From Muribaculaceae bacterium (GTDB lineage Bacteria > Bacteroidota > Bacteroidia > Bacteroidales > Muribaculaceae): 64,000 nucleotides of DNA. A program made the translations under genes and the position numbers. The stretch lies in NCBI GenBank assembly GCA_017619355.1, contig JAFZSO010000008.1, positions 1 to 64,000 on the forward strand. Direction: 5' to 3'. Shown here piece by piece: positions 16,832-26,837 of this stretch (position 1 is the stretch's first letter; every line of letters starts with the position of its first letter). The notes below the pieces were generated by a model. The model saw nothing but the letters and a program-made list of their open reading frames with translations. It had not been told where the DNA came from and searched no databases.

Positions 16832-16839
16832 TAAATTTG
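16832..16839 (+). promoter_or_regulatory. Probable promoter -7 box
   Basis: TAAATTTG, ~54 bp ahead of the ATG at 16893. No clear TTTG at the expected upstream distance; only a T-rich stretch at 16814-16818. Confidence 0.5.
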
Positions 16840-16892
16840 CACCTTCTTGCACACAATTCTAAATCATTCATATAAATTAATCTTATTCAAAA

Positions 16893-19800
16893 ATGAAAAA
16901 ACTACTATCTTTATTAATGCTCCTCGTCCTCGCCATTCCCGCCTGGGCCGGAGAAAAAACTATCACCATCTCCCGTAACGACGTGAATTGGGAAAGTGCC
17001 AATACCGTTTATAACGTGACCAAAGGTGGTGTTGAATTGGTGATGTCGGGCGGTATGAACAACCCGAACTTCCTGCTGATGAAACAGCACACCACCATTA
17101 CGGTGAAGTCGTTCAATTTCAACATCAAGAGGATTGTGTTCCACTGCTTGGACAACTACACCAACAGTAACCTCGACCCATTCTATTGGGGACCGACAAC
17201 TTTGCACATCCAGTATAGTCAGACTCATGCTGAATCAGCAGGTACACTTACCTACAATTATGGAGGCAACAGCTACGATGCTTTGTGGGTATCAACCAAA
17301 AGCAGTTCGCCTGGTAACTATCCAGATGGTCTGCCAGCAGGCTATGAGCTGATGTTCGAGAACGAAGGTAAACCTGTGCGCTTTGCCTCAATAGACATTG
17401 TGATTGAGCAGGAAGTGGGCGATATGTATGAACTTGTGACAAAAACAAGTGAGTTGAACACAACCGATAACTATATGTTAGTAGGTAGATCTACCTCACA
17501 AGCCCCCGATGGCTATGCAATGAGCGTTAAAACAACAGGTAATTCAGCTACCGACAACATAAAATCTACTAAAGTCAACTTGCTTGATAATGGTCTGCGT
17601 GTGAAAGCTAATGATGAAACACAATTCCTTAAACTTCAAACAGGAACTGGAAATAACAATTACAGGTATTATATAAAGGCAGGTACAAATACTATCAGAA
17701 GCCAGTCTACTTATGAAAATTCACAAGATTATAATCATGGATTCTGTTTAACGAAGGTAAACAATTTACCTTCAGCCGACTATGTTATCACAAAGATTAC
17801 TATCAACGACCCAGGAGAGAACTATGCGTCTAATTGGGACTATTATGCTGACATCAGGTATAAGTTCTCTGACCCATACTCTAACGGTAGCACTTATGCT
17901 TTGCGTCACAATAATGATTACAAGCAATTTAGGAATCTTTATAACAATAATTCGCGTCAGCGAGTATATCTCTACAAGCCAGCAAAGCAGTACAAGGTAA
18001 CGACTGAGGTTAAACCTAACGCAACAGATGGTAGTATCTCACTGCGTGACGGTGTCTTGGTTGATAATGGTATCAATTGGTCTCAAAAGATGGACACTGT
18101 TCAGTTCCTTGTGACAGCAGCCGATGGCAAGAAAATAACAAGTGTTGATATTCAGGCTCTTGATAACAATCAGGTTGTTGACCACATTACTCCATTAAGC
18201 AGCAGCCCGACAATCAACGGAACACTCTACACCTTTGTGATGCCTGGTCATGATGTGAATATTGTGGCTACTGTTGAAGATGTAACTTACCACAATATTA
18301 ATATGGTGGTTAAACCGAGTTCACTTTGTGGAAATATTTTCCTTACTGAGGGATATGTCGTGCAACAAGATCAGGTTAAGTCTTATGATGGTCAGAGCGT
18401 AGTGTTCAATGTTACACCCAATCCTATTAATGCGGCTAATGAAAATGAAGGTTATTATGAACTTTCTTACGTTACAGTCACTGATAATGTCACTGGCGTA
18501 GAAACAACTCTTGCTCCCGATGCAAACGGAAACTACACCTTCACTATGCCCGACAATCCTGTGACTATCACTGCCTACTTCTATGACAATACCAAGTCGC
18601 CATTATGGCTGCTTGGTACTGCCAACGGCAATGACACTTGGCACACCTATGGCCCACGCTTCAACTATAATGACGAAACCGATGAGTACTACATTGATGT
18701 TTATTTCACTGGTACAGGCAATTATGGCGACCAGACCGGTGAGGCTTGTGGCCGTTTCAGCGTCACGTGGAAGATTGACCTCAACGACAACTGGGGTGAG
18801 ATTAATGGCAAAAACCTGCGCGGTGTGCCGGGAGAAGCTGATTATCCTGTAAATGAAAATTCACAAGGTGTTTATTTGTGGTACGGAAGTGCTTATGAGA
18901 ACAACTCCTTCAAGATTCCTGCCGGAGTCTATCGCATCTATGTTGGAACTACAGCCAGTGAAACTAAGGGTAATTTGCATAACAACGAGTTGAAGATTGA
19001 GAAATACAACACAACTCTTACCTTCAACCCTGCTGGTGGAACCGATGCGGCAAACGCTGTTCAAGTGCCTCAGAATCAGGTGGTATCTCTCGAGGGCAAC
19101 CTCTACAACAAGATTAAAGCTATCAATCCCAATGAGGCTGATGCCAACTTTATGTATAAGGCAACTGCAATAGTCGATGGCAATGCAACTCCCCAAAGTG
19201 AGAATGCTACCACAGCTACCAGCACAATCGCTACTCTCGATGTGGTGAATACTGGCGAGACTGTGACTCAGCTTGATGGTTACAATTACCTTGGTTGGAT
19301 TGTTGCTAGCAATACCGCTTATTATAAAGTCATCAGTACTCCTCTTAAATGGATAGAGGAAGAAGGTACTGAGGGCAACAAGTACACCGTGGCTGATGAA
19401 CTCATCATCATGCACAAAATTGACCGTGAAGGCCAGCGTCTGCTTTGGGCCAAAGACCAGAGCAGCAATGCAACCGATCCTTACAACAATCCGACTAATA
19501 AGAATGCCACATTCAAGACAGTCAATCAAACTGACTACCTCGATGAGACTTATCATGTGCAGGCTCAAGGTTGGGGTGGCTGGGACCAGAGCAACTGGGT
19601 AATGCTCCGCTTTGCCGAGAATGAAGATATGAGTAAATATCACATCTATCAAACTATCCAGGAAGGAACGCTGGTTGGTACCTATGTCGACGATGTGAAC
19701 TTCTGTATTAATGTGGAATCTATGGAAACCGGTGGCGATGTGGGTTATGTTCCCAATACCTTCTGCACCGCTAACTTCCTTGACTACAACCTGAACCTTA

Positions 19801-20312
19801 ATAACACCGAAGGTGGCGCTATGAGCCCCAGTGGCAAGAAGTTCTTCTTCGTGAACCCCAAGGTACAGGAGGTGGCCGATGTGACTCTCGCTGTATGGGA
19901 TGCAGCTAATAGTCGTTTTGTGATGCCTTCAGGCAATGGTGTGAATCAGGCTGGAATCATTGGGTATTTCACCGTTAGTTGCTTGTATAATAATGATGGT
20001 GATGTAATAAATAATTTGGTTAATGGAAATATGTACTCGTTCAGAGGTGTTCTCAATGCAGCTCCTGGTGGCAGCAATGCGTCCAAGGATGCGCCAACCG
20101 GATCTGATGCTACTAAGATGGTGATGCCTTTCGACTTGAACGACCAGTCGGTGGTTACCGCTATTAGCAATGTAGAAAGCACCAAGACGGTGAGCAGCGT
20201 GAAGTACTATAATATCACGGGCATTGAGAGCGACAAGCCCTTCGACGGCGTGAATATTGTGTTGACCCGTTACACCGACGGCAGTTTCTCAACTACCAAG
20301 GTGCTGCGTTAA
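16893..20312 (+). CDS. Large secreted repeat protein with T9SS-type C-terminal tail
   Basis: 1139 aa. The signal peptide is MKKLLSLLMLLVLAIPAWA. Residues ~20-180 resemble a lectin-like or beta-sandwich region. Residues ~365-565 contain two related ~95-residue beta domains (VTTEVKPNATDGSISL... and INMVVKPSSLCGNIFL...), each ending in a phrase like YTFVMPGHDVNIVA or YTFTMPDNPVTITAYF, typical of bacterial Ig-like repeats. The middle and C-terminal parts are unrecognised. The last ~50 residues (VKYYNITGIESDKPFDGVNIVLTRY...KVLR) are a type A sorting tail of the Prevotella/Muribaculaceae kind, so export and surface attachment through T9SS are likely. No enzymatic motif was seen. It is a stand-alone gene with promoter and terminator. 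Confidence 0.75.
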   Translation: MKKLLSLLMLLVLAIPAWAGEKTITISRNDVNWESANTVYNVTKGGVELVMSGGMNNPNFLLMKQHTTITVKSFNFNIKRIVFHCLDNYTNSNLDPFYWGPTTLHIQYSQTHAESAGTLTYNYGGNSYDALWVSTKSSSPGNYPDGLPAGYELMFENEGKPVRFASIDIVIEQEVGDMYELVTKTSELNTTDNYMLVGRSTSQAPDGYAMSVKTTGNSATDNIKSTKVNLLDNGLRVKANDETQFLKLQTGTGNNNYRYYIKAGTNTIRSQSTYENSQDYNHGFCLTKVNNLPSADYVITKITINDPGENYASNWDYYADIRYKFSDPYSNGSTYALRHNNDYKQFRNLYNNNSRQRVYLYKPAKQYKVTTEVKPNATDGSISLRDGVLVDNGINWSQKMDTVQFLVTAADGKKITSVDIQALDNNQVVDHITPLSSSPTINGTLYTFVMPGHDVNIVATVEDVTYHNINMVVKPSSLCGNIFLTEGYVVQQDQVKSYDGQSVVFNVTPNPINAANENEGYYELSYVTVTDNVTGVETTLAPDANGNYTFTMPDNPVTITAYFYDNTKSPLWLLGTANGNDTWHTYGPRFNYNDETDEYYIDVYFTGTGNYGDQTGEACGRFSVTWKIDLNDNWGEINGKNLRGVPGEADYPVNENSQGVYLWYGSAYENNSFKIPAGVYRIYVGTTASETKGNLHNNELKIEKYNTTLTFNPAGGTDAANAVQVPQNQVVSLEGNLYNKIKAINPNEADANFMYKATAIVDGNATPQSENATTATSTIATLDVVNTGETVTQLDGYNYLGWIVASNTAYYKVISTPLKWIEEEGTEGNKYTVADELIIMHKIDREGQRLLWAKDQSSNATDPYNNPTNKNATFKTVNQTDYLDETYHVQAQGWGGWDQSNWVMLRFAENEDMSKYHIYQTIQEGTLVGTYVDDVNFCINVESMETGGDVGYVPNTFCTANFLDYNLNLNNTEGGAMSPSGKKFFFVNPKVQEVADVTLAVWDAANSRFVMPSGNGVNQAGIIGYFTVSCLYNNDGDVINNLVNGNMYSFRGVLNAAPGGSNASKDAPTGSDATKMVMPFDLNDQSVVTAISNVESTKTVSSVKYYNITGIESDKPFDGVNIVLTRYTDGSFSTTKVLR

Positions 20313-20340
20313 ATTGCAAACAATACACGAAACCATAAAA

Positions 20341-20373
20341 ACAGGGGACGGATTCATTCCGCCCCCTGTTTTG
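20341..20373 (+). terminator. Intrinsic terminator
   Basis: ACAGGGGACGGA-TTCAT-TCCGCCCCCTGT (one mismatch) followed by TTTTG. It lies between the convergent ends of the secreted-protein gene and ung. Confidence 0.75.
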
Positions 20374-20468
20374 TTGTATGATTTGTTTTCATTCTATCGT
20401 GGTTCGCATGCAGTATTTCACACCACTTCTGTAACTCTGAAACTCCTTGACTCCTTAGATTATGGATA

Positions 20469-21131
20469 TTACCATAAGATGGGAATCATGCCGTGCTGTT
20501 GGAGGTATTGGTTGGCCCGTGAGAAATGATGATTGCCGAAGAATCCCCGATGCGCCGAGAGGGGTGAGGGGTGGGGCGAGGTGAGCACCAGATGCCGTGT
20601 GCGGTCAATTACTGCCCCTTTCTTGATGGCATAGGAGCCCCACAAGATAAACACCAGATGCTCGCGCTGGCTAGATAGCGCTGCGATGGCGGCATCGGTG
20701 AACTGTTCCCAACCCTGGCCCTGATGTGAGCCTGCACGATGGGCCTCAACGGTGAGTGTGGCATTGAGCAGCAGCACACCCTGTTGCGCCCAGCGGCTCA
20801 GGTCGCCGTTTGTGGGTATAGGTGCTCCCGTGTCGTCGTGCACCTCCTTGAAGATGTTCATCAGCGATGGTGGGAAGGGCACCCCAGGGTTCACCGAGAA
20901 GCACAGCCCGTTGGCCTGACCCACGTCATGATAGGGATCTTGGCCCAGTATCACAACCTTCACCGCATCGAACGGCGTAGCGTCGAATGCGGCAAATATC
21001 TGACGCCCGGGAGGGAACACCTGCGTGCGCCCATATTCGGCCCTCACAAACTGTGTGAGTTGCTCAAAATAGGGTTTATCCCATTCGGCCTGCAAGGCGC
21101 GGTTCCATGATTCGTCAATTCTCACTTTCAT
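20469..21131 (-). CDS. ung: Uracil-DNA glycosylase, family 1
   Basis: 220 aa, normal length. The water-activating motif GQDPYHD and the C-terminal HPSPLSAHRGFFG motif (catalytic His) are both present, with VLLLNATLTVEAHRAGSH between them. The enzyme removes uracil from DNA to start base-excision repair. The ATG at 21131 is preceded by a short leader; the tRNA-Arg gene lies just upstream on the same strand, so readthrough from the tRNA promoter is possible. Confidence 0.97.
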   Translation of the reverse strand: MKVRIDESWNRALQAEWDKPYFEQLTQFVRAEYGRTQVFPPGRQIFAAFDATPFDAVKVVILGQDPYHDVGQANGLCFSVNPGVPFPPSLMNIFKEVHDDTGAPIPTNGDLSRWAQQGVLLLNATLTVEAHRAGSHQGQGWEQFTDAAIAALSSQREHLVFILWGSYAIKKGAVIDRTRHLVLTSPHPSPLSAHRGFFGNHHFSRANQYLQQHGMIPILW

Positions 21132-21194
21132 GTCTAATGATTATACTGGTAATATTAATCGTCAATCATCTGATACCAAGTGATTGACGAATAG

Positions 21195-21266
21195 TGAACC
21201 CGTGGGGAGTCGAACCCCAATCGAAGGAACCGGAATCCTTTATTCTATCCATTAAACTACGGGTCC
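21195..21266 (-). tRNA. tRNA-Arg (anticodon CCG)
   Basis: A 72-nt cloverleaf on the minus strand. Acceptor stem GGACCCG pairs with CGGGTTC (one G-T). Anticodon stem AAGGA/TCCTT encloses the loop TTCCGGT with anticodon CCG, reading CGG (Arg). The T arm is TGGGG-TTCGACT-CCCCA. The discriminator base is A and the next bases are CTA, so CCA is not encoded and must be added after transcription. Confidence 0.95.
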
Positions 21267-21326
21267 TAATGCCAATGATGAATCTCAAAGAGCTGAGTTG
21301 AAACTATACAGCATCAATGGGCAGTG

Positions 21327-21334
21327 CAAATATA
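21327..21334 (-). promoter_or_regulatory. Probable -7 box of the tRNA-Arg promoter
   Basis: TATATTTG on the minus strand, 60 bp upstream of the tRNA 5' end. No clear TTTG partner. Confidence 0.5.
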
Positions 21335-21445
21335 GTCAATTTTTGCTAGCCTTGCAAGTACAAAGAAACAAAGTCTACTTTTTTAGTTCAGCCTGTGCAG
21401 TGGTGCTGCAATCTTGTTGTGATATCCTATAATAGGATAAAACAG

Positions 21446-21474
21446 CAAGGGTGGCGAACAAGTCGCCACCCTTG
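21446..21474 (-). terminator. Intrinsic terminator after the SusCD pair
   Basis: Perfect 12-bp stem CAAGGGTGGCGA / TCGCCACCCTTG with a 5-nt loop. On the minus strand it is followed by CTGTTTTATCC. It closes the susCD unit directly after susD, so no third gene belongs to that operon. Confidence 0.85.
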
Positions 21475-21505
21475 TCTACTTTTAAAGTATATACGTCAAA
21501 TAATA

Positions 21506-23050
21506 CTATTTGTCACCAACCGGGTTCTGGTCTTTCTCAAGAGTCATGTTCTTATTCCCATCAAACTCGGCTTGTGGAATAGTAAGAACCCACATATAAT
21601 TCTCAGGATCATCAGTAGGTCTACCCTTTAAAAGCAAACCTCCTGGCCATCCATCTTCAGATTTACGGATAAAGCCTTGTTTGAGTCGTTTGATATCGAA
21701 CACGCGACCAGCTTCGCCCCAAAGTTCAATACGACGTTGCAAGATAATTTCCTCAAGAAGTGAACCAGTCTCATCACTAGTAAGCTTACCAAGTGCTGTA
21801 CCTGTCTTGTCGCAGGTGTAGCTTGGATCACGTTTGGCCATGAGAGCCATCAAGTGATCTTTAGCCTCTCCTTCCTTGCTCAAACGGCACTCAGCCTCAG
21901 CTGCAATAAGGTACATCTCCTCTACGCGCATCCAGATGTAGTCGCCAAGCCATTGTGATGGATCGCTGAAAACAAGTTTACGCTGCAGGTGCTTACCTTC
22001 TGCAAAGCTTCCCTCAGGCATTACTGGGAACCAGATAGCTTTACGAGTGTCGGTATCCGACATCTTGTTGTAGAGTGAATTGGAAATCAACTTTGGAGCG
22101 CGATATCCATAGCTTGCACAAGTGTCCCAGTGAGCATAAAGCGATGCATAACCACTAGCTTGTGGGCCAATTATCTGAGCTCCCCACATCACATTGTCTT
22201 TCTTCACATCGTTATTACCTTCAAAGTCCTTGGGACTAATAATCTGTTTACCACTGAAGGCGATAGCCTCTTCAGCAGCTTTCTCAGCAGTTGCCCAGTC
22301 CTCTTCAACGAGAGCCACGCGGGCACGGATGCCCTGAGCCACGTCATAACTCATGTTGGTTGGCCCCTGCTGAGGAATTCCTTTGAGTAATTCAACTGCC
22401 CTGTTAAGATCTTTGTTGATTTGATCATAAACAGCGGCAACAGTTGCGCGTGGTTCACCAGTAGTGCCCTTATAAGTAGGCTTTGTGTAGAGTGGTACAC
22501 AAGGATCACTTTCATGTCCCTTGTAGGTGCGAGCAAACCATTGAGCAAGCATGAAATAGCTGTAGCCACGAATAGCGTAGGCTTGTCCAAGCACATAATT
22601 CTTGGTCAAAGCATCGTTCTCGTTGGCAACATATTTCTCCATTGCGTCAATCACATAGTTAGCATTAGCTATCCATTTATAGTGTCCATTCCACAAGTCA
22701 TAAGAACGCCAGCCAGCACTTGTGAAACGACCCTTAACATTGTAGGCAGCGTCGTACCAGAACCAGCCCGAACCAGAAGCACCCATTATATGGTCATCGC
22801 CCATAATCTCAGCAGCCATGGTGTAGGCACTAATGCCGAAGCACTGGTGAGTATTAAAATCGGTAGACCAACCAGGAGTATACATTGAGCGGTAAATACC
22901 GTCAATGGCCACCATGGCGTGATCGGGATCACTCATCATGGTCTCATAGTCGAGTGCGTCGGTTGGAGTGGTGATAAGACTATCCTCGGAGCAAGCGCTC
23001 AATGAGAGAAGTCCACCTATTGCTAAAAAAGCATATATAAATTTTTTCAT
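21506..23050 (-). CDS. SusD/RagB-family nutrient-binding outer-membrane lipoprotein
   Basis: 514 aa. The lipobox is SLSACSED near residue 20, so the protein is anchored on the outer membrane. The N-terminal part has the TPR-like SusD helices (AIRGYSYFMLAQWFARTYKG is the family hallmark), and the C-terminus has the EEIILQRRIELWGEAGRVFDIKR motif. SusD proteins form a lid over their SusC transporter and bind the incoming glycan or peptide. The gene follows susC by 20 nt and is cotranscribed with it. The ligand cannot be told from sequence; no SusE/F-like or CAZyme gene follows before the terminator. Confidence 0.95.
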   Translation of the reverse strand: MKKFIYAFLAIGGLLSLSACSEDSLITTPTDALDYETMMSDPDHAMVAIDGIYRSMYTPGWSTDFNTHQCFGISAYTMAAEIMGDDHIMGASGSGWFWYDAAYNVKGRFTSAGWRSYDLWNGHYKWIANANYVIDAMEKYVANENDALTKNYVLGQAYAIRGYSYFMLAQWFARTYKGHESDPCVPLYTKPTYKGTTGEPRATVAAVYDQINKDLNRAVELLKGIPQQGPTNMSYDVAQGIRARVALVEEDWATAEKAAEEAIAFSGKQIISPKDFEGNNDVKKDNVMWGAQIIGPQASGYASLYAHWDTCASYGYRAPKLISNSLYNKMSDTDTRKAIWFPVMPEGSFAEGKHLQRKLVFSDPSQWLGDYIWMRVEEMYLIAAEAECRLSKEGEAKDHLMALMAKRDPSYTCDKTGTALGKLTSDETGSLLEEIILQRRIELWGEAGRVFDIKRLKQGFIRKSEDGWPGGLLLKGRPTDDPENYMWVLTIPQAEFDGNKNMTLEKDQNPVGDK

Positions 23051-23070
23051 TGTATTATCTCCTTTCTTAA

Positions 23071-26000
23071 TTAGAAGTTAACTTCCAAACCAATTGTATA
23101 AGTCCTATTGGGGCTATAGTCAAAATCAGTACCACCAGAGAAGTTGTACTGGGGATCCATACCCTTGAGGTGTGTAAACAGTGCAATGTTATCACCAGAA
23201 GCGAAAATCTTAGCACCTTGGATGCCAATCTTGTTTAGCAATGTTCTTGGCAACGAATAGCTGAGGGTGATATTCTTGATTGCAAAATAAGAGGCGTCAA
23301 TCAGGTAGCGATCATTGGCAGCTTCATAAATACCACTGTAATCATCAAGTGTTATGCGTGGAACATCTGTAATATCACCTGGCTTTTGCCATCTCTTCAA
23401 GATGTCCTTGTGGAATGTTGAGTTACCACTGGCCAAACCGTTAACAATATTTCTATAAACGCTATCATAAACTTTTCCACCAAGTGAGTATGTAGTAAGA
23501 ATAGATAAACTCAAACCTTTCCAAGTAAGGTCAGTGCTAATGCTACCATAGAGCTTAGGGATACGGCTACCGAGGTAGTACTTGTTTTGAAGAGCAACAT
23601 TATAATTGCTTGTTTTATATTCATCACATTCGTTACCATCAGCGTCCTTGTAAGCCCAATAGAGTTGCTCACCGGTATCGGGATCAACACCAGCAGCCTT
23701 ACTCATATAATAGGTGAAGATAGGCAGACCTTCCTTAATCGAATAGTTACCGGTAATAATCTCAGGTGTGTCTCCTGTGAGTTTTAGCACCTTGTTACTA
23801 GTCTTGTTGAACATGAAGTTCCAGTTCCACTCAAAGTCTTGTGTGCGAACAGGTGTCACTCCAATATTCAACTCAAAACCAGTATTGCGCATATCGCCCA
23901 CATTGTCCCAGTATCCATTGAAACCTGTAGAGAGAGCCATTGGATACTCAAGGAGCATATCGGTAGTCTTCTTATAGAAGTACTCAAAGTCTACACGAAC
24001 ACGACCATCAAATAGTGAAGCCTCAAAACCAGCGTTAAGGTTTGAGTTCTTCTCCCAGCTTACCTCTTGGTTCTCAAGAGACTGAACAAATGCACCTACA
24101 TTGCTTGAGTTGGTATAACTTAGGTCAAACAACTGTTGCCAAGCATAGTATGAACCAATGGCATCATTACCTTGCTCGCCATAGCTAACCTTTACGCTCA
24201 GGTTGTGAATCCAGTTGATATCGCGCATAAATGCTTCGCTTGACACACGCCAGTTTGCACCCAGTGACCAGAATGTACCAGTGTGGTGGTTCTTATGGAA
24301 ACGAGATGAAGCATCACTACGCAATGAGGCAGACAAGTAATAACGGTTGTCATAGTTATAATTGAAACGACTCAGGAATGAGTTGATGCGATAATCATAT
24401 TGATATGAGCTATTGTCTGTAACGTTGGCGCCGCCACTGAGTTCGTAGATACCATCAACGATGTTAGTGCGCTCAGCAAACAGGTAGTTGTGCTTATAAG
24501 CATACCACTCGTGACCAATCAGGAAGTCGAGATTGTGTTCACCGAAACTACGAGTCCAAGTCAACAGTTGGTTGAAGGTGTAGCTCTGAGTACGATAGTT
24601 CATCTTTTCAAGCAAACCATGGGCATTGGCTTGGTTACCGTGCTGTGAGTTCATGTAGAACAAACGGTTGCGGTTGGTGTAGTCCATACCGAAGTTAACG
24701 GCAAACTTGATACCTTGACGCCAGCCATATTTCTCAAGGTCGCTACCAAACACGATGCCCGTGCGAAGACCAGCAATGTCTCGAACATTTTTGGCCTTGT
24801 CCATAAGAAGCATACCCAGAGAGTTGAAGTCGTTCAGGTTACCAATACGGTCACCCTCGCCCCAGTCATACTGAAGATTGCCATCGGCATCAAGAACATT
24901 ATTACCATTCTCATCTTTGAGATAAACAGGGAACAATGGGTTGATGAACTGAGCAGTAAACCAAGGATTACTGTAAGAAGTTCCATCATAGTCACTGAAG
25001 TTGCTAGTCGAATGAGCCAGCGAGGTGTTGATATTAGCAGCGAACCAATCGTTCACCTGAGTGTCGACATTAGCACGTGCACTATAACGCTCGAAACTAG
25101 TGGTCTTCATGAAACCTTCTTCATTCAAATAGCCAAGAGAGAACATATATTTAGTCCTGTTAGTTCCACCAGAGAACGAAAGAACATGTTCATGACGAAG
25201 TGCATTTTTGCGAACTATGCTATCGTACCAGTCCTCATTCCATACGCTTTTTGCCTCGGCGCGAACCATACCAGTTTCTGGATCAATAATATTGTCCCAT
25301 GTGTAGTTCTTGAATGGGTTATACATCTCGCCACCAAGCTCTCCTCCTAAATAATACTGTGCATAAGCAGCAGCTGTTTCGCGATCATACTCATAGTCAA
25401 ACTCAAAGAAATTGCGCAAGCCTTCATAGAAAAGCTGAACGAATTCTTTCTGATCGACGGTTTCGTAGCGCGGAGTAGCACGGCTCGACCAACCAACGGT
25501 AGAACGCCAGGTCACATTGGTGCGGCCTTCGGCACCACGTTTAGTTTGAATCATGATAACACCGTTGGCACCACGAGCACCATACAAAGCAGCGGCCGAT
25601 GCGTCCTTGAGTACAGTCATCTGTTCAATATCGTTGGGGTTGATATCACTCAGACTGCCGTCATAGGGGATGCCGTCAACAACATAAAGGGGATTGTTGC
25701 TTGCATTGATTGAACCGAAACCACGAATGCGAATGGCAACATCAGCACCAGGTTGTCCTGATGTTCCACCAACTTGGATACCACCCACATTGCCTTCGAG
25801 TGCCTTGGTGGCACTTGTGATTGGACGAGTTTCAATCTTCTTGTTGTTAACGGCTTGTGCCGAACCAGTGAAACTGGTTTTCTTAGATGTACCATAAGCC
25901 ACCACAATCACTTCGTCGAATGTGGTGTTCTCACTCTCAAGAGCAACATTAACATAGTTTGCTACAGCAACCTGCTGGGTCTTGTAGCCAACGTATGAAA

Positions 26001-26214
26001 CGTTGAGATAATTCACATTGTCGGGGACTTTGAGCGTGAAGGCTCCGTCGATGTCGGTTGCTACACCTTGTCCACGACCAACTGGCTGCACGGTTGCACC
26101 AATCAGAGGATCACCTGTTGCAGCATCAGTCACAACGCCCTGTACCGTACGATCGGCAAGTGCCGTGAGCGATAAGGAGCACACTGTCATTAAAAGTAGA
26201 AACAACTTCTTCAT
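23071..26214 (-). CDS. SusC/RagA-family TonB-linked outer-membrane transporter
   Basis: 1047 aa. The signal peptide (~1-20) is followed by a carboxypeptidase-regulatory-like domain (~22-105: VQGVVTDAATGDPLIGATV), a TonB-box region (FDEVIVVAYGTSKK), the plug (~115-235, with IRIRGFGSINASNNPLYVVDG and ALYGARGANGVIMIQTKRG) and a 22-strand barrel ending in GLEVNF with terminal Phe. It imports large substrates with its SusD lid, using TonB energy. It is transcribed from a promoter ~250 nt upstream, leaving a long leader. The upstream neighbour on the same strand is a small lipoprotein made of a homologous plug domain. Confidence 0.96.
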   Translation of the reverse strand: MKKLFLLLMTVCSLSLTALADRTVQGVVTDAATGDPLIGATVQPVGRGQGVATDIDGAFTLKVPDNVNYLNVSYVGYKTQQVAVANYVNVALESENTTFDEVIVVAYGTSKKTSFTGSAQAVNNKKIETRPITSATKALEGNVGGIQVGGTSGQPGADVAIRIRGFGSINASNNPLYVVDGIPYDGSLSDINPNDIEQMTVLKDASAAALYGARGANGVIMIQTKRGAEGRTNVTWRSTVGWSSRATPRYETVDQKEFVQLFYEGLRNFFEFDYEYDRETAAAYAQYYLGGELGGEMYNPFKNYTWDNIIDPETGMVRAEAKSVWNEDWYDSIVRKNALRHEHVLSFSGGTNRTKYMFSLGYLNEEGFMKTTSFERYSARANVDTQVNDWFAANINTSLAHSTSNFSDYDGTSYSNPWFTAQFINPLFPVYLKDENGNNVLDADGNLQYDWGEGDRIGNLNDFNSLGMLLMDKAKNVRDIAGLRTGIVFGSDLEKYGWRQGIKFAVNFGMDYTNRNRLFYMNSQHGNQANAHGLLEKMNYRTQSYTFNQLLTWTRSFGEHNLDFLIGHEWYAYKHNYLFAERTNIVDGIYELSGGANVTDNSSYQYDYRINSFLSRFNYNYDNRYYLSASLRSDASSRFHKNHHTGTFWSLGANWRVSSEAFMRDINWIHNLSVKVSYGEQGNDAIGSYYAWQQLFDLSYTNSSNVGAFVQSLENQEVSWEKNSNLNAGFEASLFDGRVRVDFEYFYKKTTDMLLEYPMALSTGFNGYWDNVGDMRNTGFELNIGVTPVRTQDFEWNWNFMFNKTSNKVLKLTGDTPEIITGNYSIKEGLPIFTYYMSKAAGVDPDTGEQLYWAYKDADGNECDEYKTSNYNVALQNKYYLGSRIPKLYGSISTDLTWKGLSLSILTTYSLGGKVYDSVYRNIVNGLASGNSTFHKDILKRWQKPGDITDVPRITLDDYSGIYEAANDRYLIDASYFAIKNITLSYSLPRTLLNKIGIQGAKIFASGDNIALFTHLKGMDPQYNFSGGTDFDYSPNRTYTIGLEVNF

Positions 26215-26467
26215 ACAAAAAAATATTTAAATAAAAAAGTAATAATACACTTTCAACATAATATTTCTCCTAACTGTCATCTTCTATACACATTATATAT
26301 ATTAGATTCAAGTTAAGAGCAATTGTCATTATGCTTTTCTGGTTAAATTTACTATACACAGATGTTGCCGAAACAACATTATGAGAGGGTGCCATCAAAT
26401 ATGAAATATTCTTAACACAGGAGCGGTTCATCTTCAAACAGTAAAAATATTACTATGTTTTTCGATG

Positions 26468-26497
26468 CAAATTTAGGCAAATGTTATAAAAAGCAAA
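26468..26497 (-). promoter_or_regulatory. Promoter of the susCD operon
   Basis: On the minus strand, TTTG (26497-26494), an 18-bp spacer and TAAATTTG (26475-26468). It predicts a leader of about 245 nt before the susC ATG at 26214. The region between this promoter and 26755 shows AT-rich DNA and no gene. Confidence 0.65.
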
Positions 26498-26763
26498 AAT
26501 TTTTGCCACACTTTAACCTTTGACTCTGGTTTAAAAACAAATGGAAATGAATTCGTTAATAACTTTGAAAATTTGAAATTATTCGCAAAACATTATATAA
26601 TTACTTGTGCTCCAATGTGTAAGGTGATAGTTATTAGGGGAAATGCCTGTTTGTGGTTCATGTTAAATGTTAATTCGTTTGTAAAATTAACATAAAATTG
26701 TTTCGCAACCATGCGTTTTTTTGCCGTTTTTACCTTTTTTTTCGTCAAAAACCACCAAAAAAA

Positions 26764-26794
26764 GGCACATTGTCGCTTGATGTGCCTCTTTTTT
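26764..26794 (-). terminator. Intrinsic terminator of the plug-domain lipoprotein gene
   Basis: GGCACAT-(9 nt)-ATGTGCC flanked by an A-run (CCAAAAAAA) and a T-run (TCTTTTTT), so it can work in both directions. It separates the small plug gene from the susCD promoter. Confidence 0.8.
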
Positions 26795-26837
26795 CAGTAG
26801 CGTTTTGGCATTTCTTGCCAAGAAACTGATGTTCTTG

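Noticed and set aside
21446..26214. Full polysaccharide utilisation locus
   Set aside because: Only susC and susD are in the unit. The glycosidase-like gene at 30.6-33.2 kb has a different operon and partner, so linking them would be speculation.
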